Both the position numbers and the translations under genes were made by a program. 37,322 nucleotides of DNA from Erysipelotrichaceae bacterium (lineage in GTDB: Bacteria > Bacillota_I > Bacilli_A > Erysipelotrichales > Erysipelotrichaceae), in the NCBI GenBank assembly GCA_017432545.1, contig JAFRJA010000131.1, forward strand, positions 1 through 37,322. The letters run 5' to 3'. This document shows positions 22,884 through 29,289 of this stretch, piece by piece (within the stretch, counting starts at the first letter, position 1; each line of letters opens with the position of its first letter). The notes beneath the pieces are model-generated. The model worked only from the letters and a program-made list of their open reading frames with translations. It was not told the origin of the DNA and searched no databases.

Positions 22884-22912
22884 ACAATACTATGGCACCA
22901 AATTGTTGTCAA
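22884..22912 (-). promoter_or_regulatory. Promoter of structured RNA C
   Basis: Minus strand: -35 TTGACA (22907-22912), 17 bp with GGTGCC inside (22894-22899), -10 TATTGT (22884-22889). It is strikingly similar to the promoter at 30456-30483 (both have CAAT-TGG-T-CCAT-G-TATTGTAA). Confidence 0.65.
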
Positions 22913-22931
22913 TATTTTTTAGGAAAAATTC

Positions 22932-22951
22932 TTGGGCACCTGGGTGCCCAA
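22932..22951 (-). repeat. TGGGCACC inverted repeat, copy 4
   Basis: TTGGGCACC-CA-GGTGCCCAA on the minus strand. It lies between the promoter of RNA C (minus) and the poly-G promoter of the second lipoprotein (plus). Confidence 0.85.
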
Positions 22952-22982
22952 GATCATTCCAGAAGCTTAAAATGTCATCAGC

Positions 22983-23009
22983 TTGACAAAGCGGGGGGGG
23001 GGTTAATAT
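22983..23009 (+). promoter_or_regulatory. Second promoter with G10 spacer
   Basis: -35 TTGACA (22983-22988), a 15-bp spacer holding ten Gs (22993-23002), -10 TAATAT (23004-23009). Its spacer is one base shorter than the sister promoter at 16466-16493. Confidence 0.7.
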
Positions 23010-23019
23010 TTAACCATCA

Positions 23020-23073
23020 GAGCTCTCCCAGACACATTCTGACATGTTTTGAATGTGAAAGGAGAGCTTTAAT
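23020..23073 (+). promoter_or_regulatory. Second copy of the Shine-Dalgarno-sequestering leader
   Basis: AGCTCTCC (23021-23028) pairs with GGAGAGCT (23061-23068). Between them CACATTC/GAATGTG forms an inner stem. The same design occurs at 16503-16557. Confidence 0.65.
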
Positions 23074-23643
23074 ATGAATAGTACAATTAAAAAAATCATT
23101 TCTTCTTTTCTGGTGCTTTTACTCCTGACAGGATGCATGACTATAAGGGCCGAAGATAGTCCGGAAACCAATGATCCTGAAACGATCGAAGTTGAGCAGA
23201 TGACCGAGGATGAATCCGGAGAGGTTTTGGAAAACGGCGATTCCGAGATATATCAGGATGAAGGCAACAGCGAATTCGTCTTCGACGAAGAAATCGAGGA
23301 AAACCAGCCTCAAGGAAATGCCGAAGAAGGGCAAAGCGTTCAGGATGAGGATGTTTTGAATGAGAAAGAAACCAAAACTGATGCAGCGGACATAAATGAT
23401 ATATTGGATTATTGTGAAAATGATGTAAGAAACAAAATAGATAAAATGTTTACCAATACGGATGATTCCCAGAATGTCTATATATGGACCCGCAGTACGT
23501 TCGTAAACAGTACGGGTGGCAACAAAAACAGAGGATATGCAGTTAAAACACAGACAGACGGGGGATTCATAGGAACATATGACTGTAAGGATGAATATGA
23601 AACCAGACCTGTATTTTGGATCGACCTTGATCGGTTCGAATAA
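23074..23643 (+). CDS. Short paralogue of the DUF6273-like surface lipoprotein
   Basis: 189 residues from ATG 23074 behind GGAGAG. The signal peptide ends LLLLTGC, a good lipobox, followed by MTIRAED as in the large paralogue. An acidic spacer (~30-105) follows. The last ~70 residues (IWTRSTFVNSTGGNKNRGYA, then GGFIGTYD and TRPVFWIDL) look like the C-terminal part of a DUF6273 domain. It is much shorter than the 784-residue paralogue, so it is either a minimal version or a deletion derivative. It shares the same G10 promoter and self-pairing leader. Confidence 0.72.
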   Translation: MNSTIKKIISSFLVLLLLTGCMTIRAEDSPETNDPETIEVEQMTEDESGEVLENGDSEIYQDEGNSEFVFDEEIEENQPQGNAEEGQSVQDEDVLNEKETKTDAADINDILDYCENDVRNKIDKMFTNTDDSQNVYIWTRSTFVNSTGGNKNRGYAVKTQTDGGFIGTYDCKDEYETRPVFWIDLDRFE

Positions 23644-23696
23644 TATTGTTTCAACGAAATCCAGCCGTCAAAAATTTTGATATCTGAAACAGTAAA

Positions 23697-23731
23697 GAAA
23701 ACAACCGTCAACATTAAGACGGTTGTTTTCA
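23697..23731 (+). terminator. Terminator of the short lipoprotein gene
   Basis: GAAAACAACCGTC and GACGGTTGTTTTC form a 13-bp stem with T/A-rich flanks; probably works in both directions. Confidence 0.85.
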
Positions 23732-23767
23732 GAATATATTATTAGCAATGACGGTTAAAACAAGAAT

Positions 23768-23790
23768 CCCCTGGCTTTAGCCATGGGGAG
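23768..23790 (-). mobile_element. Orphan IS200/IS605-type right end
   Basis: CCCCTGG-ctttag-CCATGGGG is almost identical to the right-end hairpin of the IscB element (4394-4416). On the minus strand it still reads SPWLKPGDS in one frame, the usual tail of IscB/TnpB proteins. It abuts the stop of the NERD gene, and no left end or nuclease gene is nearby. It is a remnant or a minimal non-autonomous element. Confidence 0.55.
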
Positions 23791-23792
23791 TA

Positions 23793-25721
23793 TCAGCAGT
23801 TATAAATAATATCAGGATCATTGACGGTGATCTGATACCAGTCGTCACCGTAGTGCAGATTCATGTATTTTCTCATGATGTGTAGTTCCTGCTCTTCCTG
23901 TTCTTTTTTCTCTTCTTCGGTGTGGTCCTGGATCTCATTGTATTTATTTCTTAGTTTCTGTATCTCTTCCTGATATCCGGGATCGTGGTAGTCTGTATCG
24001 CTATTGAATGAGGTTACGATCCTTCCGGAATTTTTATCTCCGATGATTGACATATGAAGATCGCCGAAGCTCAGACCGATCCGTTTTTCGAGCAGGACAG
24101 GTTTTTCATAAAGATAAGTATCCATCGACATGGCGGAAAGTACTTTATCCATCTCTTTGTTAAGAGTAATAAACGGGTTTTCATCGATCGAAAGAACATG
24201 GAATCTGAACTTCTTTTCCATTGATGCATACTTTTCGATCATTCCTTTTCCCGCTGCTGCCTCTATGCCTTCGATTTGAGGCTGTGATGATACGTAACTC
24301 TGCAAGAATGATGCCGCCAGAACAGGGTAGGCGGATCTGTTGTTAATATTCAGTTTTGGATTGATGCTGACGACGATTCCTTTCACGGCATCGGCAAGAT
24401 CCTGCCGGCCTTCCTTTATGAACAGACCCTTTATCCTGTCGCAATGCCTTTCACACTGAACGATCGGATCGTCCTTGTCTTCAAACATTGTGATCCCGCC
24501 GGCTGTTCTGCCGGTGACATTCATGTCCTCGTCGATCTCCAGGGTTCCGTTCATGTTCTTGGTCTCGATCACAAATATTCCTTCCGGTCTGAACCAGATG
24601 GCGTCGACCTCTGCAGAAGGATGGTTTTCGTCTTTCGGGATATTGATATTGAACAGACAGTCGTGACCGTCACCTTCGATAAACCTGTTGACGATGTCTT
24701 CTCCGCCTTTTCCGGCGATACCGTTCTTATATTCATAGAGGATCTCTTTAAACTGGTTTTCCAGATTCTTGTATTTCCCATAAACCTCATTCACCCAGTT
24801 CTGGAACGAGTCAAAATCAAAGGCGTGTATGTTGTATTTTGTGGCAGAAACGATTCCGTTCACAAACCCCTCGTCGCAGACGAGTTTTCTTTCTTCTTTT
24901 CTGTATATTCCCGACTCTTTTATATATTCCAGAAGACTGTTATAGTCTTTGGCATCGCTTTGTTCAATAAACTGTCTTCCTGCCTGCAGGTTGTCGATAA
25001 AGTTCTTTAAGGCCAGAAGTCTCACCTGCGTGGCCCATAAATCATCCTTGGATATGCTTCCATTTTCCATTCTGACCGCAAGATTGCCCGGAATGTCTTT
25101 CCGAGGCGAATCGGTTCTGACATTCACAAACGTGCTGTCGTCAGCGGTATAGCCGGCGATGTATTCCGCGTTGCTCATCCAGATCTCCTTGCTGATCGAT
25201 TCCGGAATACCGGAAAGGACGTCAGTCTTCAGCAAAGCGCTGATCCTGTCAGCAACCAGCCTGTTAATGATAAAACTGTTCCCGATGAATCTGCCGGATT
25301 CGTCTTTCTGAATACGGGTATTTACAATATCAAAGGCTTTTCTGATATCTGCTTCCTCTCTGGCAAAAAGCCTGTCGTATTCCTTCTCGTTTTTCAGCTG
25401 TTCTTCATTGAGCGCCTTATTATGTTTCAGAAGCTCTCTTTTCTCATTTTCGGTATCTCTCAGAAGTCTGCGGTTCGCGTTATCAGTATCGCGCATCATC
25501 TTGCGGTAATTCTGTTCGTTTTCCAATTCTTTCCGTCTGAGAAGCCGCTCCTGTTCAAGCCTTCCGTTTTCTTCTCTTTTTTTCTCTTCCTGCTTTTTTA
25601 CGGCAGGTGCCGTTGCTTTCTTGCTGATATAGAACAGAACAAGCAGTACGGCAACAAGCGCTGCTCCCAGCAGAGCTATATCAATAAATATGCGAAATAT
25701 TCCCGAAATAATCCAAAACAT
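23793..25721 (-). CDS. Membrane-anchored NERD-domain protein
   Basis: 642 residues from ATG 25721 behind AGGAGG. One N-terminal membrane helix (~8-33) comes first. A long charged coiled coil (~40-130, EKKREENGRLEQERLLRRKE-like) and a helical region follow. A NERD (nuclease-related) domain spans ~335-450: GKGGEDIVNRF, SAEVDAIWF and IFVIETKNM give the PD-(D/E)XK catalytic pattern E...D...ExK. The C-terminal part is unassigned and ends with a charged helix. NERD proteins are plasmid- and defence-associated. A membrane-bound nuclease acting on incoming DNA is one possibility (inference). It diverges from csp. Confidence 0.82.
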   Translation of the reverse strand: MFWIISGIFRIFIDIALLGAALVAVLLVLFYISKKATAPAVKKQEEKKREENGRLEQERLLRRKELENEQNYRKMMRDTDNANRRLLRDTENEKRELLKHNKALNEEQLKNEKEYDRLFAREEADIRKAFDIVNTRIQKDESGRFIGNSFIINRLVADRISALLKTDVLSGIPESISKEIWMSNAEYIAGYTADDSTFVNVRTDSPRKDIPGNLAVRMENGSISKDDLWATQVRLLALKNFIDNLQAGRQFIEQSDAKDYNSLLEYIKESGIYRKEERKLVCDEGFVNGIVSATKYNIHAFDFDSFQNWVNEVYGKYKNLENQFKEILYEYKNGIAGKGGEDIVNRFIEGDGHDCLFNINIPKDENHPSAEVDAIWFRPEGIFVIETKNMNGTLEIDEDMNVTGRTAGGITMFEDKDDPIVQCERHCDRIKGLFIKEGRQDLADAVKGIVVSINPKLNINNRSAYPVLAASFLQSYVSSQPQIEGIEAAAGKGMIEKYASMEKKFRFHVLSIDENPFITLNKEMDKVLSAMSMDTYLYEKPVLLEKRIGLSFGDLHMSIIGDKNSGRIVTSFNSDTDYHDPGYQEEIQKLRNKYNEIQDHTEEEKKEQEEQELHIMRKYMNLHYGDDWYQITVNDPDIIYNC

Positions 25722-25783
25722 TATACATGCCTCCTGTTTTCGCGTTTATTATACAACAATTTGCTGAAAATGGAAAATCTGAC

Positions 25784-25818
25784 TTGCCAAAATTGAGGTG
25801 ATGTGATAATATGGTACC
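25784..25818 (+). promoter_or_regulatory. csp promoter with GGTACC directly after the -10
   Basis: -35 TTGCCA (25784-25789), 17 bp, extended -10 TGATAATAT (25805-25812), then GGTACC (25813-25818). Confidence 0.65.
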
Positions 25819-25850
25819 AGATAACCAACATGAAAATAGGAGGAAATAAG

Positions 25851-26048
25851 ATGTTAGGAAAAGTCAAAAGATTCAACCCCGTAAAAGGTTACGGCTTCAT
25901 CACCGGTGATGACAAGAAGGATTACTTCTTCCATTACAGTGAGCTTCAGATGGACGGCTACAAGAACGTAAAGGAAGCAACCGAAGTCAGATTTGAAGCG
26001 GAAACCGGCGACAGGGGATTGGTCGCAAAAAAAATCGAAATTGCTTAA
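25851..26048 (+). CDS. csp: Cold-shock-domain protein
   Basis: 65 residues, the normal CspA length, from ATG 25851 behind AGGAGG. RNP1 KGYGFIT and RNP2 DYFFHYSEL are present in one OB fold. It binds single-stranded RNA or DNA and melts RNA structure. On an element with several highly structured RNAs and self-pairing leaders, an RNA-chaperone role for them is plausible but inferred. The frame extends upstream to 25803 without a ribosome binding site. Confidence 0.95.
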   Translation: MLGKVKRFNPVKGYGFITGDDKKDYFFHYSELQMDGYKNVKEATEVRFEAETGDRGLVAKKIEIA

Positions 26049-26072
26049 AGGTTTGTTTTTCCCCCCAGAAAA

Positions 26073-26101
26073 CGAGGCAGTCTGTTTAAATCAGACTGCC
26101 T
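26073..26101. terminator. Hairpin after csp
   Basis: GAGGCAGTCTG-tttaaat-CAGACTGCCTC, an 11-bp perfect stem. There is no T run on the plus strand, so it may be an mRNA-end structure or attenuator before the next gene. Confidence 0.55.
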
Positions 26102-26125
26102 CAACTATTGAAAGAGGATTTATTA

Positions 26126-26314
26126 ATGTTGCAAAAAAACTACGTAAAAGTCGCTCCCTGTAAAGGCTGTACAGACAGGGCAGTGGGATGCCACGCCGAT
26201 TGTAAGCTGTATATTGAATGGAGCGATGAAAATACAAAAAAGCGAGATGAAATAAGAAGACAAAAAGAAATCTGGAGCGATCACTATTATCTGCCAACAA
26301 GGAGATCAAGATGA
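26126..26314 (+). CDS. Small protein with Cys cluster
   Basis: 62 residues from ATG 26126 behind AGAGGA. CKGCTDRAVGCHADC near the N-terminus is a four-Cys cluster suited to zinc binding. The rest is a charged helix. Similar short proteins occur in phage and plasmid operons without known role. The stop overlaps the next start (ATGA). Confidence 0.6.
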   Translation: MLQKNYVKVAPCKGCTDRAVGCHADCKLYIEWSDENTKKRDEIRRQKEIWSDHYYLPTRRSR

Positions 26315-26493
26315 CGTCAGCAAAAATAAGTAAAAAGCAGGCCAGGGAACTTATCGACCAATGGCTTGACATGCCGTATCTGGAGAAAACAAAGGCCTGG
26401 AACGGACTGCTGTCGGTTATCAACGAACATAAGGATGTCTATGAGGAGGCCGTTCTTGAAAAGAAAGCACAAAAAAATAAAAACCAGATCTAA
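26311..26493 (+). CDS. Hypothetical 60-residue protein
   Basis: Helical and basic at the C-terminus (KKAQKNKNQI). The start overlaps the previous stop by 4 bp and is preceded by AAGGAGATCAAG. No family recognised. It is part of a three-gene string after csp. Confidence 0.55.
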   Translation: MTSAKISKKQARELIDQWLDMPYLEKTKAWNGLLSVINEHKDVYEEAVLEKKAQKNKNQI

Positions 26494-26542
26494 AAAGGCT
26501 CGCGCCATTATACTTCCCTGCCCGGAAAGGAGTTGTTTTTCA

Positions 26543-26776
26543 ATGAATCGAATCACGTTTCAGGATCTGCTGAGGATGATTAAAAAGGGAAAATTTCCAA
26601 AATACATCAGGTTCATGAACGAAATATACGAATATTCTCACGGCAACTATTACAGCCATCTTACCGACGGCGATCTTGCCGAATACGTAAATAAATATCC
26701 GTCGCTGCTTTTGGTCAATGAGAAAATGATTGAAATTCCAAAGGACAACTGTGAACAGCTGAACTGGAATTGCTGA
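26543..26776 (+). CDS. Hypothetical 77-residue protein
   Basis: ATG 26543 follows GGAAAGGAG with an 11-nt gap. The first half is basic (LRMIKKGKFPKYIRFMNEIY). The second half is acidic with aromatic residues. The upstream extension of the same frame runs through the previous gene and is ignored. It ends just before a terminator shared with the convergent recombinase gene. Confidence 0.55.
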   Translation: MNRITFQDLLRMIKKGKFPKYIRFMNEIYEYSHGNYYSHLTDGDLAEYVNKYPSLLLVNEKMIEIPKDNCEQLNWNC

Positions 26777-26782
26777 AAGGAA

Positions 26783-27808
26783 TTATTTGAAAAGCCCGGA
26801 TGCCAGTTTCTGGGCTTTTCTTTTATTTCCTTCCCTGGATTTAATGTAACGCCTGGTGGTCTGTATCGATTTGTGATTCAGGGCATCAGCCACCATGTCG
26901 ATGTCTCCGCTTTCTTCATACAGAAAAGTTCCGAAAGATCTTCTGGCGGTATGGGGCGTAACATGCATGTTGGAAAGACCTGCCAGACCGGCATATTTTG
27001 AGATCATTTCCTGGATCGCCCTTACGGAGATCCTTTTCTTTTTGTTTGACAGGAAAAGGGCACCTGACCCGTCGGCAGGTATAAGCTTTTTTCTTTCCCC
27101 GGCATATTCATTCAGAAGCACTTCAACATTTTCAGGAAAGAAGACGAGATCCTGATCTCCGCCTTTCCTGGTAATGACGATGCTTGCATTATAGTAGTCG
27201 ATGTCCTCAAGATCGATCCCCACCAGTTCGGAGATCCGGATGCCAGTAGAGAAGAGCAGGGTGATAATGCACCTGTCCCTCAGGGCGTTGCCTTTGCCGA
27301 ATTCTTCTGCAGCTTTGAGCAGCCGCTGTATCTGAACGGAATCAAGGGCAAACTTTTCGCTGTTTCTTATACGGGGCATTTCCATGAGGTTTGCCATGTC
27401 TTTTTCGATCAGCCGGTGTTTATAACAGAACTTGTAGAAAGAACGCAGAGTGGAGATGTTTCGGGCCTTAAACGAAGGCGAGAGTGTTCTGCTTCCGGAT
27501 TCTGTCTCATCCGTGCTTTCGTTCAGCGTATTGAGATACTCCTGAATGTCCTCGTAGGTCATTTTATCCAGTACGTCTGCAGCGTTTGTGAAACGGTATA
27601 TATCTGTGTCTTTGAATCCTGTCTGTCTCTGGACAAATGAAAAAAAACGCTTCAGGTCATAGGCATACTGAAGCCTCGTTCTTGCGGAACGGTCGATCGT
27701 TTTCATATGATCAAAAAAACTTCGGCAGAATTCGGGGAGCTCTTTAGCTACCTGATCCGCTTTATAATTGATCTGGCTTTGAAGCGTGTTCTGGTATTCT
27801 TTGGACAT
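26783..27808 (-). CDS. Tyrosine recombinase (XerC/XerD-like)
   Basis: 341 residues. The SAM-like N-terminal core-binding domain spans ~25-145. The catalytic domain shows Arg191 (TGIRISELVG), Lys215, His286 and Arg289 (PHTARRSFG), His312 (LNHKS) and Tyr321 (TTRRYI), so the full catalytic set is present. On a RepA_N plasmid the likely job is resolving multimers or integrating cassettes. No att or dif-like site was identified. Confidence 0.92.
   Translation of the reverse strand: MSKEYQNTLQSQINYKADQVAKELPEFCRSFFDHMKTIDRSARTRLQYAYDLKRFFSFVQRQTGFKDTDIYRFTNAADVLDKMTYEDIQEYLNTLNESTDETESGSRTLSPSFKARNISTLRSFYKFCYKHRLIEKDMANLMEMPRIRNSEKFALDSVQIQRLLKAAEEFGKGNALRDRCIITLLFSTGIRISELVGIDLEDIDYYNASIVITRKGGDQDLVFFPENVEVLLNEYAGERKKLIPADGSGALFLSNKKKRISVRAIQEMISKYAGLAGLSNMHVTPHTARRSFGTFLYEESGDIDMVADALNHKSIQTTRRYIKSREGNKRKAQKLASGLFK
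26789..26823 (+). terminator. Terminator between convergent genes
   Basis: AAAAGCCC and GGGCTTTT with a TCTTTT tail. It lies after the 77-residue gene and overlaps the end of the recombinase gene. Confidence 0.75.
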
Positions 27809-27921
27809 AGATACTTTCTGTATCCTTATATATATATAATAGCATGGAAAACATAAAAACCGCGTAAAATTATTATTTTATGCAGGAAATTAAGCTCTGA
27901 AAATGTGGCTCCATATTATGC

Positions 27922-28330
27922 TATAATGATCTTACTTAAATATCTTGTTCGTCAAAATATTAGAAAGTCTTTAGGACTTACCGATATTACTCTGGGAAAG
28001 AAAAACTGTTTTTCAGTTATTTTCCACGAAAACGGGCAGGATATTTTTTCTTAACGCGTAGATCCTGCTCGTTAAGAAGGTGCCTTCTGGTGCAGGCATG
28101 AGAAATACAGCACTATCAGATATTCAGGATCGGTATGCAGATCCCGTCTTACCATCGATGCAGCGCATCTTAAACGTCAGAAAGGCATATCTTTCGCCAG
28201 GCACTGTCTTGGAAATTGAAACATCAGGAGTCATGACCTGACAGTTTCGACTCTTCATGTAAGAAGAGTACAATGGTGCCTTTTCCCTTTCTTTGGGCTG
28301 GCACGTGTCTAGAGGAGGAGGAAAAGGCAT
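27922..28330 (+). promoter_or_regulatory. Long (~400 nt) structured leader of the 106-residue gene
   Basis: An extended -10 promoter TGCTATAAT (TATAAT at 27922-27927) starts it. Inside, GGGCAGGAT (28035-28043) pairs with ATCCTGCTC (28063-28071), while CTTAACG in its loop (28051-28057) pairs with CGTTAAG (28071-28077): a pseudoknot or two exclusive stems. Near the gene, GCCTTTTCC (28278-28286) pairs with GGAAAAGGC (28320-28328) over the ribosome binding site, competing with GTGCC/GGCAC (28276-28280 with 28300-28304). This is riboswitch-like; the ligand, if any, is unknown. Confidence 0.5.
28124..28330 (-). pseudogene. Fragment related to the 92-residue protein at 28665
   Basis: The minus frame contains ISKTVPGERYAF and CIDGK. 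This mirrors ISKEVPGGIYAF and CIDEE in the last third of the protein at 28665-28943. No ribosome binding site or proper start is seen, and the segment is antisense to the long leader. It is probably a decayed duplicate of the gene end. Confidence 0.4.
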
Positions 28331-28651
28331 ATGACAAACAAAGTATATCGAGTCAAAAAAGACTCAAAGGCTTGGAACCAGTTAAAAAAATACTGGGATG
28401 CCGGAAAGGTCAGACTAGACCTTGATGGCGTCATAGGTGAATCCGGCGCTTATAAGACTAGAGATTTCGTGTTCATCAACGGACACGAAGGCGCCTTATC
28501 CATGGCTAAGGAATTGTTTTTTCACGAGAAACATTTTCTGGCCATGCCGCATGACTACATACCTGATAAGTATGTATTCATATGGAAAGGATATCCATAT
28601 ATGAAATCCATGATTTCTGGAGGGTATCTTTGGATAGACATCCATGCCTAA
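28331..28651 (+). CDS. Hypothetical 106-residue protein
   Basis: ATG 28331 follows a strong GAGGAGGAGG. The protein begins TNKVYRVKKDSKAWNQLKKYW, has a small alpha/beta pattern and many aromatic residues (FVFINGHEG, YVFIWKGYPYMKSM). No signal peptide or membrane helix. No family recognised. The unusually long, self-pairing leader shows that its expression is tightly controlled. Confidence 0.65.
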   Translation: MTNKVYRVKKDSKAWNQLKKYWDAGKVRLDLDGVIGESGAYKTRDFVFINGHEGALSMAKELFFHEKHFLAMPHDYIPDKYVFIWKGYPYMKSMISGGYLWIDIHA

Positions 28652-28653
28652 AA

Positions 28654-28685
28654 AAACACCGGAATTATTTTTCCGGTGTTTTTAT
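28654..28685. terminator. Bidirectional terminator
   Basis: AAAAACACCGGAA and TTCCGGTGTTTTT lie between convergent genes. Confidence 0.85.
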
Positions 28686-28943
28686 TTTGTATTTCATTTC
28701 TTCATCTATGCAAGCTATTTCAAATGCATAAATTCCCCCAGGAACCTCTTTAGATATTTCGTAATCTTCTCTCAGATGATCCCAGATAATTTTTCCTTCC
28801 TCATCCCACTTTTTTAAAGTTTCAGCTTTTGCACAGAATCTTTTGTGGTATTCGATTTCAACAGTTTCGTTTGGAAATACAGTGTTTCCGAGTTCGACCT
28901 CTTTGAGGAGGCTGTTTTCTTTATAGATCTGTAAGTATTTCAT
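28665..28943 (-). CDS. Hypothetical 92-residue protein
   Basis: ATG 28943 follows GAAAGGAG. Beta strands alternate with charged turns (EVELGNTVFPNETVEIEYHK). The C-terminal part (ISKEVPGGIYAF, CIDEE) is echoed by the fragment at 28124-28330. No family recognised. It has its own strong promoter and a ~150-nt structured leader. Confidence 0.6.
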   Translation of the reverse strand: MKYLQIYKENSLLKEVELGNTVFPNETVEIEYHKRFCAKAETLKKWDEEGKIIWDHLREDYEISKEVPGGIYAFEIACIDEEMKYKIKTPEK

Positions 28944-28954
28944 GCTTTTCTCCT

Positions 28955-29125
28955 TTCAATTTGGTTTAATTCATATCCCAAGGGCGATGGACCTGGAACA
29001 GAGTATGATCCCCGAAGGGATATTTTTCAAAGAACCGGAACTCTGAAGGCAGACTCCGCCTGTCAGATCTCCGGTTCCTGTTATATTTCTAAATATACAT
29101 TATCACAATATGACAATATTGTCAA
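28955..29125 (-). promoter_or_regulatory. Promoter and structured leader of the 92-residue gene
   Basis: Minus strand: -35 TTGACA (29120-29125), 17 bp, -10 TAATGT (29097-29102). The leader folds into GAACCGGA/TCCGGTTC enclosing an AGGC/GCCT stem (about 29030-29078). ATCCC-TTCG-GGGAT follows, with a UUCG loop (about 29013-29026). A regulatory leader or a small RNA is possible. Confidence 0.5.
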
Positions 29126-29153
29126 GTAAAAATTTCCACTTTGACAGATCTTC

Positions 29154-29228
29154 TGGCGGCCCCAGCAGGAATTGAACCTGCAACTACCCCTTAGGAGGGG
29201 GTTGTTTGATCCATTAGACTATGGGGCC
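29154..29228 (-). tRNA. tRNA-Arg (anticodon CCT), CCA encoded
   Basis: The acceptor GGCCCCA/TGGGGCC is perfect. The anticodon arm is ACCCC-CTCCTAA-GGGGT. The T arm is GCAGG-TTCAATT-CCTGC, followed by G-CCA. It reads AGG codons. -10 TATAAT at 29237-29242. Confidence 0.95.
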
Positions 29229-29263
29229 TTGTCTTAATTATACACTTTCCGTATCTCTTTTTT

Positions 29264-29283
29264 TTGGGCACCTGGGTGCCCAA
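29264..29283 (-). repeat. TGGGCACC inverted repeat, copy 5
   Basis: TTGGGCACC-CA-GGTGCCCAA on the minus strand, abutting the -35 position of the tRNA-Arg promoter, which lacks a good -35 of its own. Confidence 0.85.
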
Positions 29284-29289
29284 AGGGTT

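Noticed and set aside
22657-22986. 109-codon open frame on the plus strand in the RNA C region
   Set aside because: It runs antisense through the structured RNA and its promoter, with no ribosome binding site and random-looking composition.
27809-27930. Attachment site next to the recombinase
   Set aside because: No duplicated sequence or tRNA 3' end was found beside the gene; a Xer-like role in dimer resolution fits equally well.
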